Shown piece by piece: positions 10,826 through 21,551 of a stretch of DNA of 64,000 bases. Within the stretch, counting starts at the first letter, position 1. Each line of letters starts with the position of its first letter. Source of the DNA: Prionace glauca. Lineage: Eukaryota; Chordata; Chondrichthyes; Carcharhiniformes; Carcharhinidae. The position numbers were made by a program, and so were the translations under genes. A model generated the notes under the pieces. That model ran no database searches. It was given only the letters and a program-made list of their open reading frames with translations, and had not been told where the DNA came from. The stretch spans positions 31,146,902 through 31,210,901 of the forward strand of contig CM075760.1 in NCBI GenBank assembly GCA_037974335.1, written 5' to 3'.

Positions 10826-11966
10826 AAGGTCAGGGGACATGGAGTTGGGGGTAGGGTGTTAGCGTGGATAGAGGATTGGTTGTCAAATAGGAGGCAGAGA
10901 GTGGGGGTCAATGGATGCTATTCGGATTGGCGGTTGGTGACTAGTGGGGTGCCCCAGGGGTCGGTTCTGGGGCCTCAGCTATTTACCATTTATATAGATG
11001 ATCTGGAGGAGGGAACCGAGTGCAGGGTGTCGAAATTTGCTGATGACACCAAGATTGGGGGAAAGGCAAATTGTGAGGAGGGTGTGGAGAGTCTGCAGAA
11101 GGATCTAGATAGGCTGGGCGAATGGGCCAGGAAATGGCAAATGGAATTTAATGTTGGCAAGTGTGAGGTGGTCCACTTTGGTAGGAGGAATGGTAGGAAG
11201 GACTATTACTTACGTGGCGAAAAACTGCAGCAGGCGACGGTGCAGATGGACCTCGGGGTCCTTGTGCATGAGTCGCAAAAACCCAGCTTGCAGGTGCAGC
11301 AGGTGGTCAGGAAGGTGAATGGGATGCTGGCCTTCATAGCGAGGGGGATTGAATATAAAAGTATTGCTGCAGCTGTATCGGGCATTGGTGAGGCCGCAGC
11401 TGGAGTACTGTGTGCAGTTTTGGGCGCCGCACCTGCGCAAGGATATTTTGGCCCTGGAGGGAGTGCAGAGGAAGTTTACTAGGCTGATACCGGAGTTGAG
11501 GGGATTGAGCTTTGAGGAGAGGCTGAGTAAACTAGGCTTGTACTCGTTAGAGTTTAGAAGAATGAGGGGAGATCTCATTGAGACGTATAAGATGATGAAT
11601 GGGATGAATGGGATAGAGATGGAGAGACTGTTCCCGCTCAAAAAAGACAGTAGGACTAGGGGCACAGCCTCAAGATAAAGGGGAGGCGGTTTAGAACAGA
11701 GTTGAGGAGGAACTTCTTCACTCAAAGGGTGGTGAATCTCTGGAATTCTCTGCCCGTTGAAGTGGTGGAGGCTGCCTCGCTAAATATTTTTAAGAAACGG
11801 GTTGATGGGTTTTTGATAAGAGAAGGGATTAAGGGTTATGGGGAGAGGGCGGGAAGGTGGAGCTGAGCCACGACAGATCAGCCATGATCTTATTGAATGG
11901 CGGGGCAGGCTCGAAGGGCCAGATGGCCTACTCCTGCTCCTATTTCTTATGTTCTTATGTTCTTAT

Positions 11967-12216
11967 ATCCGTGGACGTGGCTGCACATGGACAGTGCCGG
12001 ACCGTTCATGGAGTTTATGATCCTGACGGTGGTTACTGCTGATTCAAAACAGATGGCTGTACATAGGATGAGTTCATCAAACACAAGGACAAGAGCGGAG
12101 AAAGTTCACGCCTCTTTCTTGACACCAGGCATTCTGCAGGTGTTGATTTCTGAAAACGGACCATCCTACATCAGTCAGGAATGTGTGCATTGCATGAAGT
12201 TGAACAGAATTTGACA
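11967..12216 (+). mobile_element. Ty3/Gypsy-like LTR element relic, integrase core region
   Basis: Fossil. Translated text such as PWTWLHMDSAGPF and LISENGPSYIS matches the beginning and middle of the Gypsy-class integrase catalytic core (the D and DNGP-like regions). It follows directly on the 3' tail of the CR1 LINE and continues the relic at 8234-8640. It is broken, with no envelope, capsid or LTR visible nearby. Confidence 0.7.
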
Positions 12217-12423
12217 CGTTAATAAATACTTACACATTAAACGTTCTACAATTGAAACACATGAACTGTTTGGTGGTTTCATACATTCATGGAAGGCAGA
12301 GATGGGCTGAAAGTTATCACTGGCAAAACTGAAGGGGAATTGCTAAAAGAGATCATTTCTCCAAAGGGGGTTATTAGAAAATACAATATATAAAATAAAT
12401 AAACATGCAAATGTCTATGATAT

Positions 12424-12610
12424 TTCTTGGACATAGAGCCATCGAATTCCTACAGTTCAGGAAAAAAGGCCATCTGGCCCACCGAGTCTGCATCCCACCC
12501 AGGTCCTCCCCTCTGCCCTGTCCCCGTTAGCCACACACATTTACCATGGCTAATTCACATACTCGAAGGGAAAATAACGGGCAATTTTGCATGGCCAATC
12601 CAACTAATAT
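12424..12610 (-). repeat. tRNA-derived SINE 3' body, antisense
   Basis: Reads as CCTACAGTTCAGG...GGCCATCTGGCCCACCGAGTCTGCA..., the reverse complement of the SINE 3' body seen at 13850-13980. Truncated. 12220-12423 and 12611-12945 on either side hold nothing recognised. Confidence 0.65.
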
Positions 12611-12945
12611 GATCTATTGTAATATAAATGAGGGATGGGTTTTGTGCAGTAATACAGAGCCAGAACCGAATGCACCAGATATCGACACAGCACCTGTACT
12701 AATATGAATGCAGACTGGGTCCAGTTCAGTCATTACTGAGAGAGTGTATACAGTATATTACTAACTAGCGTGGTGTTTTCTCATCTCAATAGAGACATGA
12801 CATACTCAGTTTTGACAAAGACAAGGTCTTTGTGAAGGATAAAATGTGAAGGATAAACTTGCATTTCGTGAATAAGAAGTCTCAAATACAACAAAAAGCA
12901 GGTGATTCATGAATAAATGAACATTTTAAAGAGCTTGCATCAACT

Positions 12946-13017
12946 TCCCTGGTGGTTTAGTGGTTAGGATTTGGCGCTCTCGTCGCCGTGGCCTCGGTTT
13001 GATTCCCGGTCAGGGAA
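12946..13017 (+). tRNA. tRNA-Glu (CTC)-like gene, probably decayed
   Basis: Folds as a tRNA: acceptor TCCCTGG/TCAGGGA (G-T at the last pair), D arm GGTTTAGTGGTTAGGAT, anticodon arm TGGCG-CTCTCGT-CGCCG with anticodon CTC, T arm CTCGG-TTTGATT-CCCGG. The sequence is that of vertebrate tRNA-Glu, but the T stem has a C-C mismatch and a G-T pair and the invariant C of the T loop is T. No run of four T follows within about 40 bases. It could be a pseudogene or a tRNA-derived SINE head; nothing SINE-like follows it. Confidence 0.7.
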
Positions 13018-13633
13018 TGTAGATTTATTGCTGTATAACAATCCTGCGTTACTTCCCAGTCTGCAACTGTCATAATCAATATTAGGGAGATTTCCTTGTT
13101 TGTGTCTGAATTGGAAAAGTCGCATGTAAAGAATCAAAAAGAAAATAAGAGAGCGATAGGCAAGAAAGGGCTGATGACACAAAATGCTGATACGGGTTAA
13201 AATCTGGCTGTTAATGGGGGAAAAATTATTGTTTCCACCGACACAAATATTTCGCAGTTCCGGGTTCAAATCTCTGCTTCAATGGCAAGAAAACTTTTAA
13301 TTAAATGAAATAGTAAACTCTCCCACCCCCAGTGAAGTGGAGGCAGTTTTCACTCAGAAACCAGTAAGTGTGAGTTTAACAATGTGGGAAGGAGAAAGAC
13401 TCAGTTTGAGCGGTGACATTGCGGGAGGAATGGAGAGCTGGAGTTCACCCAGAAAAGCAGCAAATTTAAAATCAATGGCGCCCAACGTTGGATGGCCCAT
13501 TAACGGTGGTAATTTAATGTTATTCAGCAGAATTACCACAATGTTCTTTGTTCTTTGTTCTAAGATGGTTTATCACAGATTGATGCTAAAACTTTGAATG
13601 GAGTGAACTGCAGTAACATTGAATGCAGTAGAA
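13018..13633. other. No recognised gene
   Basis: Short ORFs only. No repeat signature seen before the SINE at 13634. Confidence 0.5.
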
Positions 13634-13980
13634 AGGACAGCGCGGTGGCACAGTGATTAGCATTGCTGCCTCACAGCGCCAGGGACTCAGGTCCTCGGGT
13701 CACCGTCTATGCGGAGTTTGCACGTTCTCCCCGTCCCCCCGAGGGTTTCCTCCAGGTGTTCCGGTTTCCGTTTCAAAGATGCGTGGGTTAGTTTGATTAG
13801 TGGGTTAGTTGGCCATGCTAAATTGATCCTAGTGTCAGAGGGATTAGAAGGGGAAATATGTGGGTTTACGGGGAATAGGGCATGGGTGGGATTGTTGTGG
13901 GTGCGGGCTCGATGGGCTGAATGGCCTCCTTCTGGAGGAATCAAAAAAGGTAATGGAAATATACGTTGTTTTGGATGAAG
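13634..13980 (+). repeat. tRNA-derived SINE, nearly full length
   Basis: Starts GGACAGCGCGGTGGCACAGTG, with A-box-like GTGGCACAGTGATTAGCA; the usual B-box phrase is partly deleted (CAGGTCCTCGGGTCACC). It continues through TTTGCACGTTCTCCCCGT, TTAGTTGGCCATGCTAAATTG and ends in GATGGGCTGAATGGCCTCCTTCTG. This is the most complete of the copies of this family on the left side. Confidence 0.8.
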
Positions 13981-14335
13981 CAGAGTGTCAACTAAATGTA
14001 TTTTCATTGCCATGTAAAGGCGGACCTGACATCTGCACTGAAATGTGATGAGGTTGGGAAAACTCAGGGTGTTACATGGCATGTGTGCATCAGGAAACAA
14101 AGATAAAGCTTCACCTCCATCACCTTTCATTAACATTGGGAATGTTTAAAAATAGAGGAAGTTTTTTTTTAAAAAGTGGAATCCAACAAGGAGGAAATAT
14201 AACAACATCTGGCAGGGTGGAAATTGCGATAGGTATTTGATCTGCAGCAGTTTGTGTGAATTGATGCTTGAAGACAGCGCGAGACAAAATGCAGTGCCCA
14301 TTAGCAGACAGCACAGAAAACCAGCAATGGGATCC

Positions 14336-14408
14336 TGCCGAAACCCGGGATTGAACCAGGGACCTTTAGATCTTCAGTCTAACGCTCTCCCAACTGAGCT
14401 ATTTCGGC
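14336..14408 (-). tRNA. tRNA-Phe (GAA)
   Basis: Perfect cloverleaf on the minus strand: acceptor GCCGAAA/TTTCGGC, D arm TAGCTCAGTTGGGAGAGC, anticodon stem TTAGA/TCTAA with loop CT-GAA-GA, T arm CCTGG-TTCAATC-CCGGG, discriminator A. It is nearly identical to the vertebrate tRNA-Phe consensus (the only unusual base I see is A for G in the T loop). A TTTT run lies about 15-20 bases downstream (minus strand), suitable as a Pol III terminator. Internal A and B boxes are intact, so it looks functional. Confidence 0.95.
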
Positions 14409-14892
14409 TAACTAGTAAAGTAGGAGCTTCCGTCTCCCAAATATCTAAGAGAGCAATGATTTCTGCCTATTCGTTAATGCATCATTTTCAGGTGTTCATT
14501 TGATTTGCTTTAAACGTCATGAATACTTTTTTTTCCTCAAACATATTATTACAAGACTTTAATGCAGTGGGAAACATCATTATTCAGTTTGACAGGAGGA
14601 ACCAGCAGAGACAATGTAATATTAATTACTGTGGGCAAAAGATGGGCTTCTGGAGCCAGTCGAGTTGTTTCTCCAGTAAACCGGATCTGCTTGCCCTGAG
14701 GGCATCACCGTTTTCCTGTAGTACCGTGGTTATCACAAGACCCAGAGTAATTCTGCAAATATCTGATGAGAAATGGGAATGATGGGATGCGTACACGATC
14801 CGATTTCAGCTTCAGTTAGAAAAATCAAGCACATCACCTTAAATCTTGGGCAGGCAATACAGTTTCACTGTTTGTAATCCTGTTATTTATAT
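14409..14892. other. No recognised gene
   Basis: No gene or RNA signature. ORFs are short and unsupported. Confidence 0.5.
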
Positions 14893-15021
14893 CATGATAT
14901 GGAGACGCCGGTGTTGGACTGAAGTGGGTACAGTAAGCATTCTCACAACACCAGGTTAAAGTAAAACATAATAATTTGAATTACAAGCTTTTGGATCGCT
15001 GTTCCTTCATTAGAGTGTTTA
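14893..15021 (-). repeat. SINE copy (CTGATGAAGGGGCAGC family), antisense
   Basis: Reads ATGGAGACGCCGGTGTTGGA...TCTCACAACACCAGGTTAAA...GAATTACAAGCTTTTGGA...TCCTTCATTAG, the reverse complement of the element at 3752-3885. Confidence 0.7.
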
Positions 15022-15197
15022 ACTCGGCAATCAGAAATTCACTATGTGTGTGTGCTCTCGAAAGGGGCCACTGACACACACTGCTTTACCCCAGCAAATT
15101 GTTCAGTTGGTAATGTTTCTGTTCGTTGTTCTTGACGAAAACGACACAGTACACAAACCTTCAATCTGAGCTGTGAGACCAAAACACAAATCCACTT

Positions 15198-15279
15198 TGG
15201 CGGTGGTGGGATTCGAACCCACGCCTCTGAAGAGACTAGCGCTTTAATCCAGCACCTTAGACCGCTCGGCCACACTACC
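15198..15279 (-). tRNA. tRNA-Leu-type gene with AAA anticodon (possible pseudogene)
   Basis: 82-base class II tRNA on the minus strand with a long variable arm (CTCTTCAGAGG), D arm GGCCGAGCGGTCTAAGG, and T arm GTGGG-TTCGAAT-CCCAC, all as in vertebrate tRNA-Leu(AAG). The anticodon loop reads TT-AAA-GC, so a single change turned AAG into AAA, which would read Phe codons. The anticodon stem (CTGGA/GCTAG) has an A-G mismatch and a G-T pair, and the acceptor has an A-C mismatch. A TTTT run lies about 15 bases downstream. Most likely a decayed Leu gene; if expressed and charged with Leu it would mistranslate UUU. Confidence 0.8.
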
Positions 15280-16514
15280 ACGTGAAACACTGTCACAATA
15301 ATGTCATTTGAGATAATGTTACTGAAATTCATTAAAAGTAATGGAACTTGGAAAGACCATCAGGAGGATTGAGCCTGCTCCTTCAATGATTCAGGTAAGT
15401 CTGAACTGAGTAACAAACAGAAATCATCTCACATCAGAAACACAATGAGCTGCACAAAGTAACATGCAGTGAAGGACTGGCATCATTTAAACTATCCTTA
15501 AACTTGTCTCTTCCCAATTTCCTGCCAGAAATGACAAGAGAATCGCCTGCTGAATGTGCTCAGGATATGAACTTAATGACACGCGGCGAAATTATGTTTT
15601 ATATGTTCATCCAAGCAATGACTTACATTTATTTTCACAGTTTGGGTGGAAGCAATAAATTTTCAATTTCAGACCAGTAATCCGAACATCAGGGAAAGAG
15701 TCAAACTCTAACCACCAGACCAGCAGCTTACAGCGTGTTTAGAATTTAGTTTACCCACGCTGCTTTTGTTATTTTACTTCTCACACCAGACCACTTTCAT
15801 CACAAACAGCTTTCTCCTGCAAAATGACGCCTTCTGCTTCAAAACCATCGATGTATTTGGCCAATGAAAACATGCGCGAACACTGCAGTGTCATAACCAC
15901 TTTTGCTTCTGACGTTTCGAAACGGGACAAAACTCTTTTCAATGCAGAGTGAGGGAAATGGTTTATTTTTCAGTGTCAATATAATCGGTGAAATCTGACT
16001 CATTTTACCCATTTTAAAAGCTGACTCATTAGCAGACAGATTTTACATTGCAACAACATCTCAATCGTTCGTACTTTGCAGTCTATCACTGTCCTTCTGT
16101 TTCTGTGTCTGTTCTTGAACTGTTCCGCATGTGAAATTTCCAGCTCTGATATAAACTTGCAAACCTCACTCGGCTGATTCTAATAGACCTGCTTTCGATC
16201 AGAGAGTAAATCAAATCATTATTAATGGTTTGCTGAGATCAAATGATCTTATTTTCCTCAGCGGGAATTGAAACTACACATCAGTGGGGAAGTGCTGAAC
16301 ACACTGGACTACAGGGAAACCAGTGAGCAGTGTTTTTCAAACTGACTTAACATATATCCCTTAGCTTCTTGTTTTGATCGCAGGTAGTTCTGACTTCTGA
16401 CACGTTCCTATTTCAAAATGTCCTGTTTGGATGGAACATGATTGCCTAGTTCAGCCAATGACAACACGGATTGAGCTGGGCCATGGAATTGATAGTGAGG
16501 TGAAATGGTCTCAA
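15280..16514. other. No recognised gene
   Basis: AT-rich flank. 16085-16195 resembles 32970-33080 (shared CTGTTC/CATTTCCAG/CTGATTCT-type order), perhaps an old duplicated segment or an unlisted repeat. No ORF of note. Confidence 0.45.
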
Positions 16515-16935
16515 ACTGCTGAAGTTTAGAAGTGAGGGGGGAATCTGATCGAGGTATACTCAATTCTAAATGGATTGATGAAGTAAAGCTAGACCAAAAC
16601 GTTCTTATGGGGCAATCTAAAACAAGAGGTCACGTGTATAGTTTGAGAGCCGGTAGATTTAAAACTGAGATGAGGAGGAACTACTTCTCGCACATGGTGG
16701 TGCATTGGTGGAACTCGCTGCCCCAGAGCGCGGTGGAGTCTGAATCATTGCATGATTTCAAGAAGGGAGAGATTTATTTCTGATAAAGGAAACACATTAA
16801 AGGGATGTGGAGAAGAGGTGGGGAGGTGGATTTCACATCAAGGAGGTGTTAACCATGATATGATAGAATAGTGGAGCCAGACCAAAGGGCTGAATTTACC
16901 TCCATCGGCTTTGAATTCCTATGTTCCAATGTTTC
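16515..16935 (+). mobile_element. LINE 3'-end fragment
   Basis: Encodes a broken C-terminal LINE domain (open at 16532-16783: GHVYSLRAGRFKTEMRRNYF, VHWWNSLPQSAVE) and a 3' UTR ending TTTGAATTCCTATGTT. A related but different subfamily from the LINE at 8641. Highly truncated. Confidence 0.7.
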
Positions 16936-17310
16936 GATTTATAAGGTTCAATTTTCCAGCCCACCAACTTGATTACTGCGATTCTATTCAAATATATGTA
17001 CAATACATCCTCTGTTTCCCTTGTAACCGCCTCATTTCTGGTGTAATCATTCTGTGATTTCCTGCTTCCCTCATATATTTTCTCCAAGTTTCCACCCAAC
17101 CAGATGTTGTTACGTTCTCCCCGGGAGCATCCTGGCAAATCTTTTCTGCACTTTTTCTAGTTTAATACGATCTGTTCTATAACAGAGTGACCAGAACTAT
17201 ACACAGTATTCCAATGTCTAGTACAACTCCTGCATTCAATGCTCTGACCAGTGAATCTCAGCATTCAGAGAGCAGTAATTGCCATAGATCAGCTCTCCCA
17301 ACGAAATCCA
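16936..17310 (-). mobile_element. LINE fragment, antisense
   Basis: Contains, on the plus strand, the common antisense LINE phrases CCTGGCAAATCTTTTCTGCAC and TTCTATAACAGAGTGACCAGAACT. Strongly decayed; the coding frame is lost. Confidence 0.55.
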
Positions 17311-19477
17311 ACAATTGTATTGACTTTAAATCTTACATTTAAGTTGAGGTGAACCCACGTCTTTCAGAAAATCTCTGCCAACTTTGGCACAAACCCTTAG
17401 TTGTTAGCCAAGAATTCTTTGTAGGATTAACTTGGGAACAGTTTTACTGTTATCATTTCTGGAACCTAGGTCAATGCAGAGTGGTCTGTCTGGTTTTATC
17501 ATTGACTCTTCCGTAGCAATGTGACACAACTGAGTAGTTTGCTCAGATAGAGAGTTTTGAATCTAGAATATTACCTCTGTTCTGCAGAACGAGTAACTAT
17601 ACTCTGTCTGTATTATAGCAGTGCTGTAATAAAGTCAGTTAAAGACAATCTGGTGATGGGAGTTTGATTATCTGATGTATGAAACCACAAGAATCAATAT
17701 TTAGGGTCAACAAGATGAACAAGGAAACACATCAGGATCCAAAACTCCAGCTGGATATTCACAGGAGATTCTGTTATCTAACAACTTGAGTGGACAGAGC
17801 AGAGGGAGGTGCCAATTATAAGAAACCTCCCAAACGTTTGTAAGTATATTTCAAATGTTGACATGTCCCAACTCCCAATTTACATTAAACTGAAATCAAT
17901 GAAAAAGACAGACAGTTGGGGTGTAAACAGTGCAAGGCCCACATGTACTAAGAAACCAAATCCAGGGACCACTGACACCGAGATACAGAATCCAGGGAAC
18001 ATTTGCACTTTGAAGTTGATTATTCAAGTAAAAGTTGTTTGCAATAAATCCCCAATGTTAAATTAAATCTACAAGATTTAATTATCCGGCCAGAATGAAC
18101 ATTCTAATTGGTAAATTCAAAAGATTCATTAACCATTAAAAGGTAGAAAGGTAACAAGTTAGAAAGATTTTTTAAAAAGTTTGAATTAACAGTGATTGAC
18201 AGGAGAGGAGAAAGCTCATCTTTAAAGTGAAATAGATTTCTCAAAGTTTCTTCGGTTGATCAGCCAAAGACGTGAAATGAGAATCGGGTGAGGTGGATAA
18301 CATGTTCACAGAATGGCTACTCAGAACCTTTATTTTAACCCTTTCAACTTACATTTGGTTAACACAATTTAGCCTCAGTGTTGAACTATATTTGGTTAAC
18401 TTAATTGTCTGATTGGCCCCTGACACCTATTAACATCTCCTGATGTCTGAGCATAAAGGTTTACTGAATAAATGAGACAGCTTCCCCAACTTAATGTAAC
18501 TTGTGAAAACCATAAATGTTTTGTGAGCTCCAACTTATCTTTGTAGGTTAGCTGGAAAACATAATTTGACAGTTCTCATGATTTATGACCAGCGTACATA
18601 AAATCATTGTATTTATTATATTAACACATTACAAACTTTGTGTTACAGTTGTATTACAAGTCTGATAAACAGATCTATTGATTAAGTGCTGATTCTTCAA
18701 TTGTCTCAGAATGAAAGTTCTTCACTTCACTAATGAGGATATTATCCCGAGGGTCCCGTCTGCTCTCTCAGGCAGAGATGAATGATCACACAGCTTCTAT
18801 TTGGAAGGAGAGCAGTGCTGAGATCGATATTGCCCCTTACCCAATCTCCCTAAAAACAGAACACTGCCCCTAATCACATTGCTGTTGCGATTTACCCGCT
18901 GAAACCAATATCACCCCTCACCCAATCTCTTATTTGACGTGACGCCAGAAGGTTAAGATTTATGATGCGAGAACTCTTTGCCTATGTGAGTGGTGTGAGT
19001 GATTATTTTGAGTAAATAGAAATTCCGTGACAGGAAGATGCACTGCCTGAGAAAGGCGATGGGATTTCGGAACGTTCCAGTGCTGGTAGAAGGAGGCACA
19101 TTGACTCTGGAGGGTCAAACTGTAAATGCACCCACCTCCCATTCCTGTGATGTTTGCTAAGAATCCCACTGATTTTAAATGTGCGCATATCCCAAAATCC
19201 AGAAGGGTAAATTGGGAAAAAATCTTTTCATGTTTTATGTTTTCAACTTGATATGATGTGAGAAAAGAAAAACTGCACAAATCAGTGGGACACTGCGCAG
19301 CCTTGTTATAATCAAGTAATGAATCACATTTTTAACTTGAAACAAACACACAACAAGAATGATTACAATACACTACAATAATTCACCTAACTGCAATCAT
19401 GGCGACATACATACAGAATCTCAAGATTAATTCCTGATCCCAGCTCTCTACGTTGCTGAACTCAGCTCTGACAAAGG
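17311..19477. other. No recognised gene (about 2.1 kb)
   Basis: Unique AT-rich DNA. No ORF with recognisable motifs, no RNA gene, no evident tandem repeat. Confidence 0.5.
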
Positions 19478-19562
19478 GTCATCCAGGCTCGAAACGTCGG
19501 CTCAATTCTCTCTCCATAGATGCCGTCAGAACTGCTGAGATCTTCCAGCATTTTCTGTTTTA
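19478..19562 (+). repeat. Dispersed repeat (TCGAAACGTCGGCTC type)
   Basis: Reads GACAAAGGGTCATCCAGGCT...CTCTCTCCATAGATGCCGTC...GATCTTCCAGCATTTTCTG. Diverged copies occur at 58672-58770, 59048-59160, 63110-63160 and 63460-63545. Non-coding. Confidence 0.65.
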
Positions 19563-19819
19563 GCGTCTCCACTTTTGTGACATATTTATCACACACAGAT
19601 CTTTTTCCTCTTTGGGAAAACCAGCTTCAGTTCGGCAAAGCGTTTCTTTTCTGTTAGAGAACAGAATATAACTTATGGTGCAAAAGGAAGCCTTTCAGCG
19701 TACCTTGTCTGGACCAACCAACGAACTGGGGAAAAAAAGAAACTGGCCGTGCATTATAACCCGGCTTTCCAGCAGCTGCATTTGAGACACGTTACATTTG
19801 AGACAATTTACCTTCAACT

Positions 19820-19990
19820 CACTGGCCGGAATTCTCCGACCACTCAGCCGCCGCGGGAAGTCCAATATTGTTCACTAGCGCCGGGATTCTCTGTTCTCGC
19901 CCCATCAATGTGAATTCCTATGACGCCCCGCGTCGGCAGAATCCCGGGGTGAGGTGCGCTTCAGTCGGGGCTGGAGAATCCCACCAGCAT
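19820..19990. repeat. GC-rich dispersed repeat
   Basis: GC-rich island (GCCGGAATTCTCCGACC...CCCCGCGTCGGCAGAATCCC) in AT-rich surroundings. Its style matches a shark repeat whose core is GGATTCTCC, but I see only one copy here. Confidence 0.4.
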
Positions 19991-20244
19991 TAACTGCCAG
20001 AGAATTCAGACCAATGTGTTGAAATCCACCATCAGATCTACAAACATGTTGGCTGTTTCCACTTCTTTCAACCCTCACACCTGCAGCTCCCTCAACTAGT
20101 TAGGCTCTAAGCTGCCCAATTTTTACAAAAGTAAATTTTCCCCCAGACTACTGATTAGGCTCAATGAGGAATACACTGTGTGTTTTCCGTTGTAGGTCAA
20201 GTGATCTCTGATCGTCATTGAATTGTTTTCTCAATAAGATTGAG

Positions 20245-20252
20245 TTTTGCAT
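20245..20252 (+). promoter_or_regulatory. Octamer-like motif upstream of the TCR-type V
   Basis: TTTTGCAT, one mismatch from the Ig/TCR promoter octamer ATTTGCAT, 121 bases before the start codon at 20373. Weak on its own. Confidence 0.3.
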
Positions 20253-20372
20253 GAGTGGGAGGGGCAGCGATTCGTGGAAGTCAGAAAAGTGACTGAACTG
20301 ATAAGAACCCACTGGCGGGATTATTACTTCTCCGCCCTCCTGATTTGAAGCAATTAACGTTGAACAGCCGCC

Positions 20373-20418
20373 ATGAGGGTATTCAATACCTGGTTTGTGC
20401 TGACAGTGATTATTGTCG
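20373..20418 (+). CDS. T-cell-receptor-type V segment, leader exon
   Basis: ATG (CCGCCATGA context) opens a 15-codon signal peptide MRVFNTWFVLTVIIV that ends in a split Gly/Asp codon and a GTAAGG donor. The exon is 46 bases, the same size and phase as the leader exon of the IgM V at 55521. It joins in phase to the V exon at 21242 across an 823-base intron that has taken in a SINE (20665-20996). Confidence 0.85.
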
Positions 20419-20664
20419 GTAAGGATACCCTTTTATCCATGTCACGTTCAAACTAAAACGTTTGTAACATTTCCCAAGTATGTTTCACATTCTTCTGTCT
20501 GCCCAACTCCTCTCTGTTTTGCTCCCATTTTCTCTGCTATCTATTTTCTACTTCTCCTTCTGTACCCCCTTTTTGCCGCCACGCCATACGGGTTGGCACA
20601 GCCACCACCTTCCATTTCGCACATCTTTCAAGATGCAGTCTCCAGGATCATAGCAAACTCCACG

Positions 20665-20996
20665 ATGTGGGCGGCACGGTAGCACAGAGGTTAGCAATGT
20701 TGCTTCACAGCTCCAGGGCCCTGGGTTCGATTCTCGGCTCGGGTCACTGTCTGTGTGGAGCTTGCACATTGTCCTCGTATCTGCGCGGGTTTTCTCTGGG
20801 TACTCCGATTTCCTTCCACAGTCCAAAGATGAACGGATTAGGTTGATTGGCCATGCTAAGAAAGTACACCTTAGTGTCCAGGGTTAGAGAGATTAATGGG
20901 TATGAAAATGTAGGGATATTGGGGTAGGGTCTGCGTGGGATTGTGTTCGGTGCAGACTCGAAGGGCCTCTTTCTGTCACTGTAAGTTTCTACGATC
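20665..20996 (+). repeat. tRNA-derived SINE, full length, in the TCR-type V leader intron
   Basis: Begins GGGCGGCACGGTAGCACAGAG, has the B-box phrase GGGTTCGATTCTCGGCTCGG, and ends CAGACTCGAAGGGCCTCTTTCTG. The best preserved copy of this family in the window. Confidence 0.85.
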
Positions 20997-21241
20997 AACG
21001 TAGGCTGTTCCCATTTGCCGTCCGTACATTGCCCCGTCCTCCCCCCACATGCCCGGATTCCATTCATGCATTTCACCAGCATCTACCTCACTTGTTGCCT
21101 GGTGCTTCTTCTTACATTTCCAGACCCCACAGGCCGCTCCCCTGTATATTATTCCTGCGTGTGTTAATCCCACCACCGCATAAAGTTATTTGATTGCCCG
21201 ATTTAATATTCCGTCTTCTCCTTCCTGAAAATTTGTTACAG

Positions 21242-21551
21242 ATCAGTCCGATGGAGATTCAATTACTCAGCTCCAGTCTTCCGTCAGCAAGCCAGAAGCT
21301 GAGGCGGTGACTATAAAATGTACCTACAACACTGGACGGACCTATTATTCTTTATATTGGTTCCGGCAACAAGCGGAACAGGAGCTACAGCTTATTGTGT
21401 GGAGAAACTCCTGGGATACAACTGAACAGAAAGGAGATAGTTTAGGAATCCGATTCCTTTCCAGACTCGAAAGCAGCAGCAGTTTAACGAGTTTAACCAT
21501 TTTCGGACTGCAGCTGACATTCACTGCCGTGTATTACTGCGCTCTCAGACT
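21242..21551 (+). CDS. T-cell receptor alpha/delta-type V segment
   Basis: An open variable domain: FR1 with DSITQLQSSVSKPEAEAV, first Cys in TIKCTYN, WFRQQ in FR2, then QLIVWRNSW in the C'/C'' region, LESSSSLTSLTIFGLQ in FR3, and YYCALR at the 3' end. The WFRQ, ESS-L and YYCAL pattern is that of shark TRAV/TRDV, not IgHV (compare VH at 55342, WIRQVPG and YYCAR). No stop or frameshift. One oddity: the conserved Asp before TAVYYC is missing (QLTFTAVYYC). A recombination signal follows at once, so it is an unrearranged germline segment. No J or constant exon of TCR type was seen in the next kilobase or elsewhere in the window. It sits on the plus strand between two convergent IgM clusters. Confidence 0.88.

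Larger units (their letters stand above)
8641..11966 (+). mobile_element. CR1-clade LINE, 5'-truncated
   Basis: Contains the end of ORF1 (esterase-like, to 8942), ORF2 endonuclease (about 9075-9720, with LYLNARSI, ITETWL and SDH motifs), reverse transcriptase (about 10380-11100, with KSPGPDG, GVPQGSVLGP and an intact FADDTK near 11035) and the C-terminal domain, ending in the tail (TTCTTATG)n at about 11943-11966. ORF2 is broken by a frameshift near 9260, an in-frame TAG at 10823-10825 and an 8-base deletion near 11362 relative to the copy at 36301. The same subfamily left 3' fragments at 36301 and 46815. The element inserted into a Gypsy relic. Degradation is light, so it is fairly young. 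Confidence 0.9.

Noticed and set aside
12405-12412. Perfect octamer ATGCAAAT
   Set aside because: No V segment or promoter nearby; such an 8-mer is expected by chance about twice in this window.
15655-15735. tRNA-like half (antisense TCTGGTGGTTAGAGT) near 15700
   Set aside because: Only a D-arm-like stretch is seen; no anticodon or T arm can be fitted.
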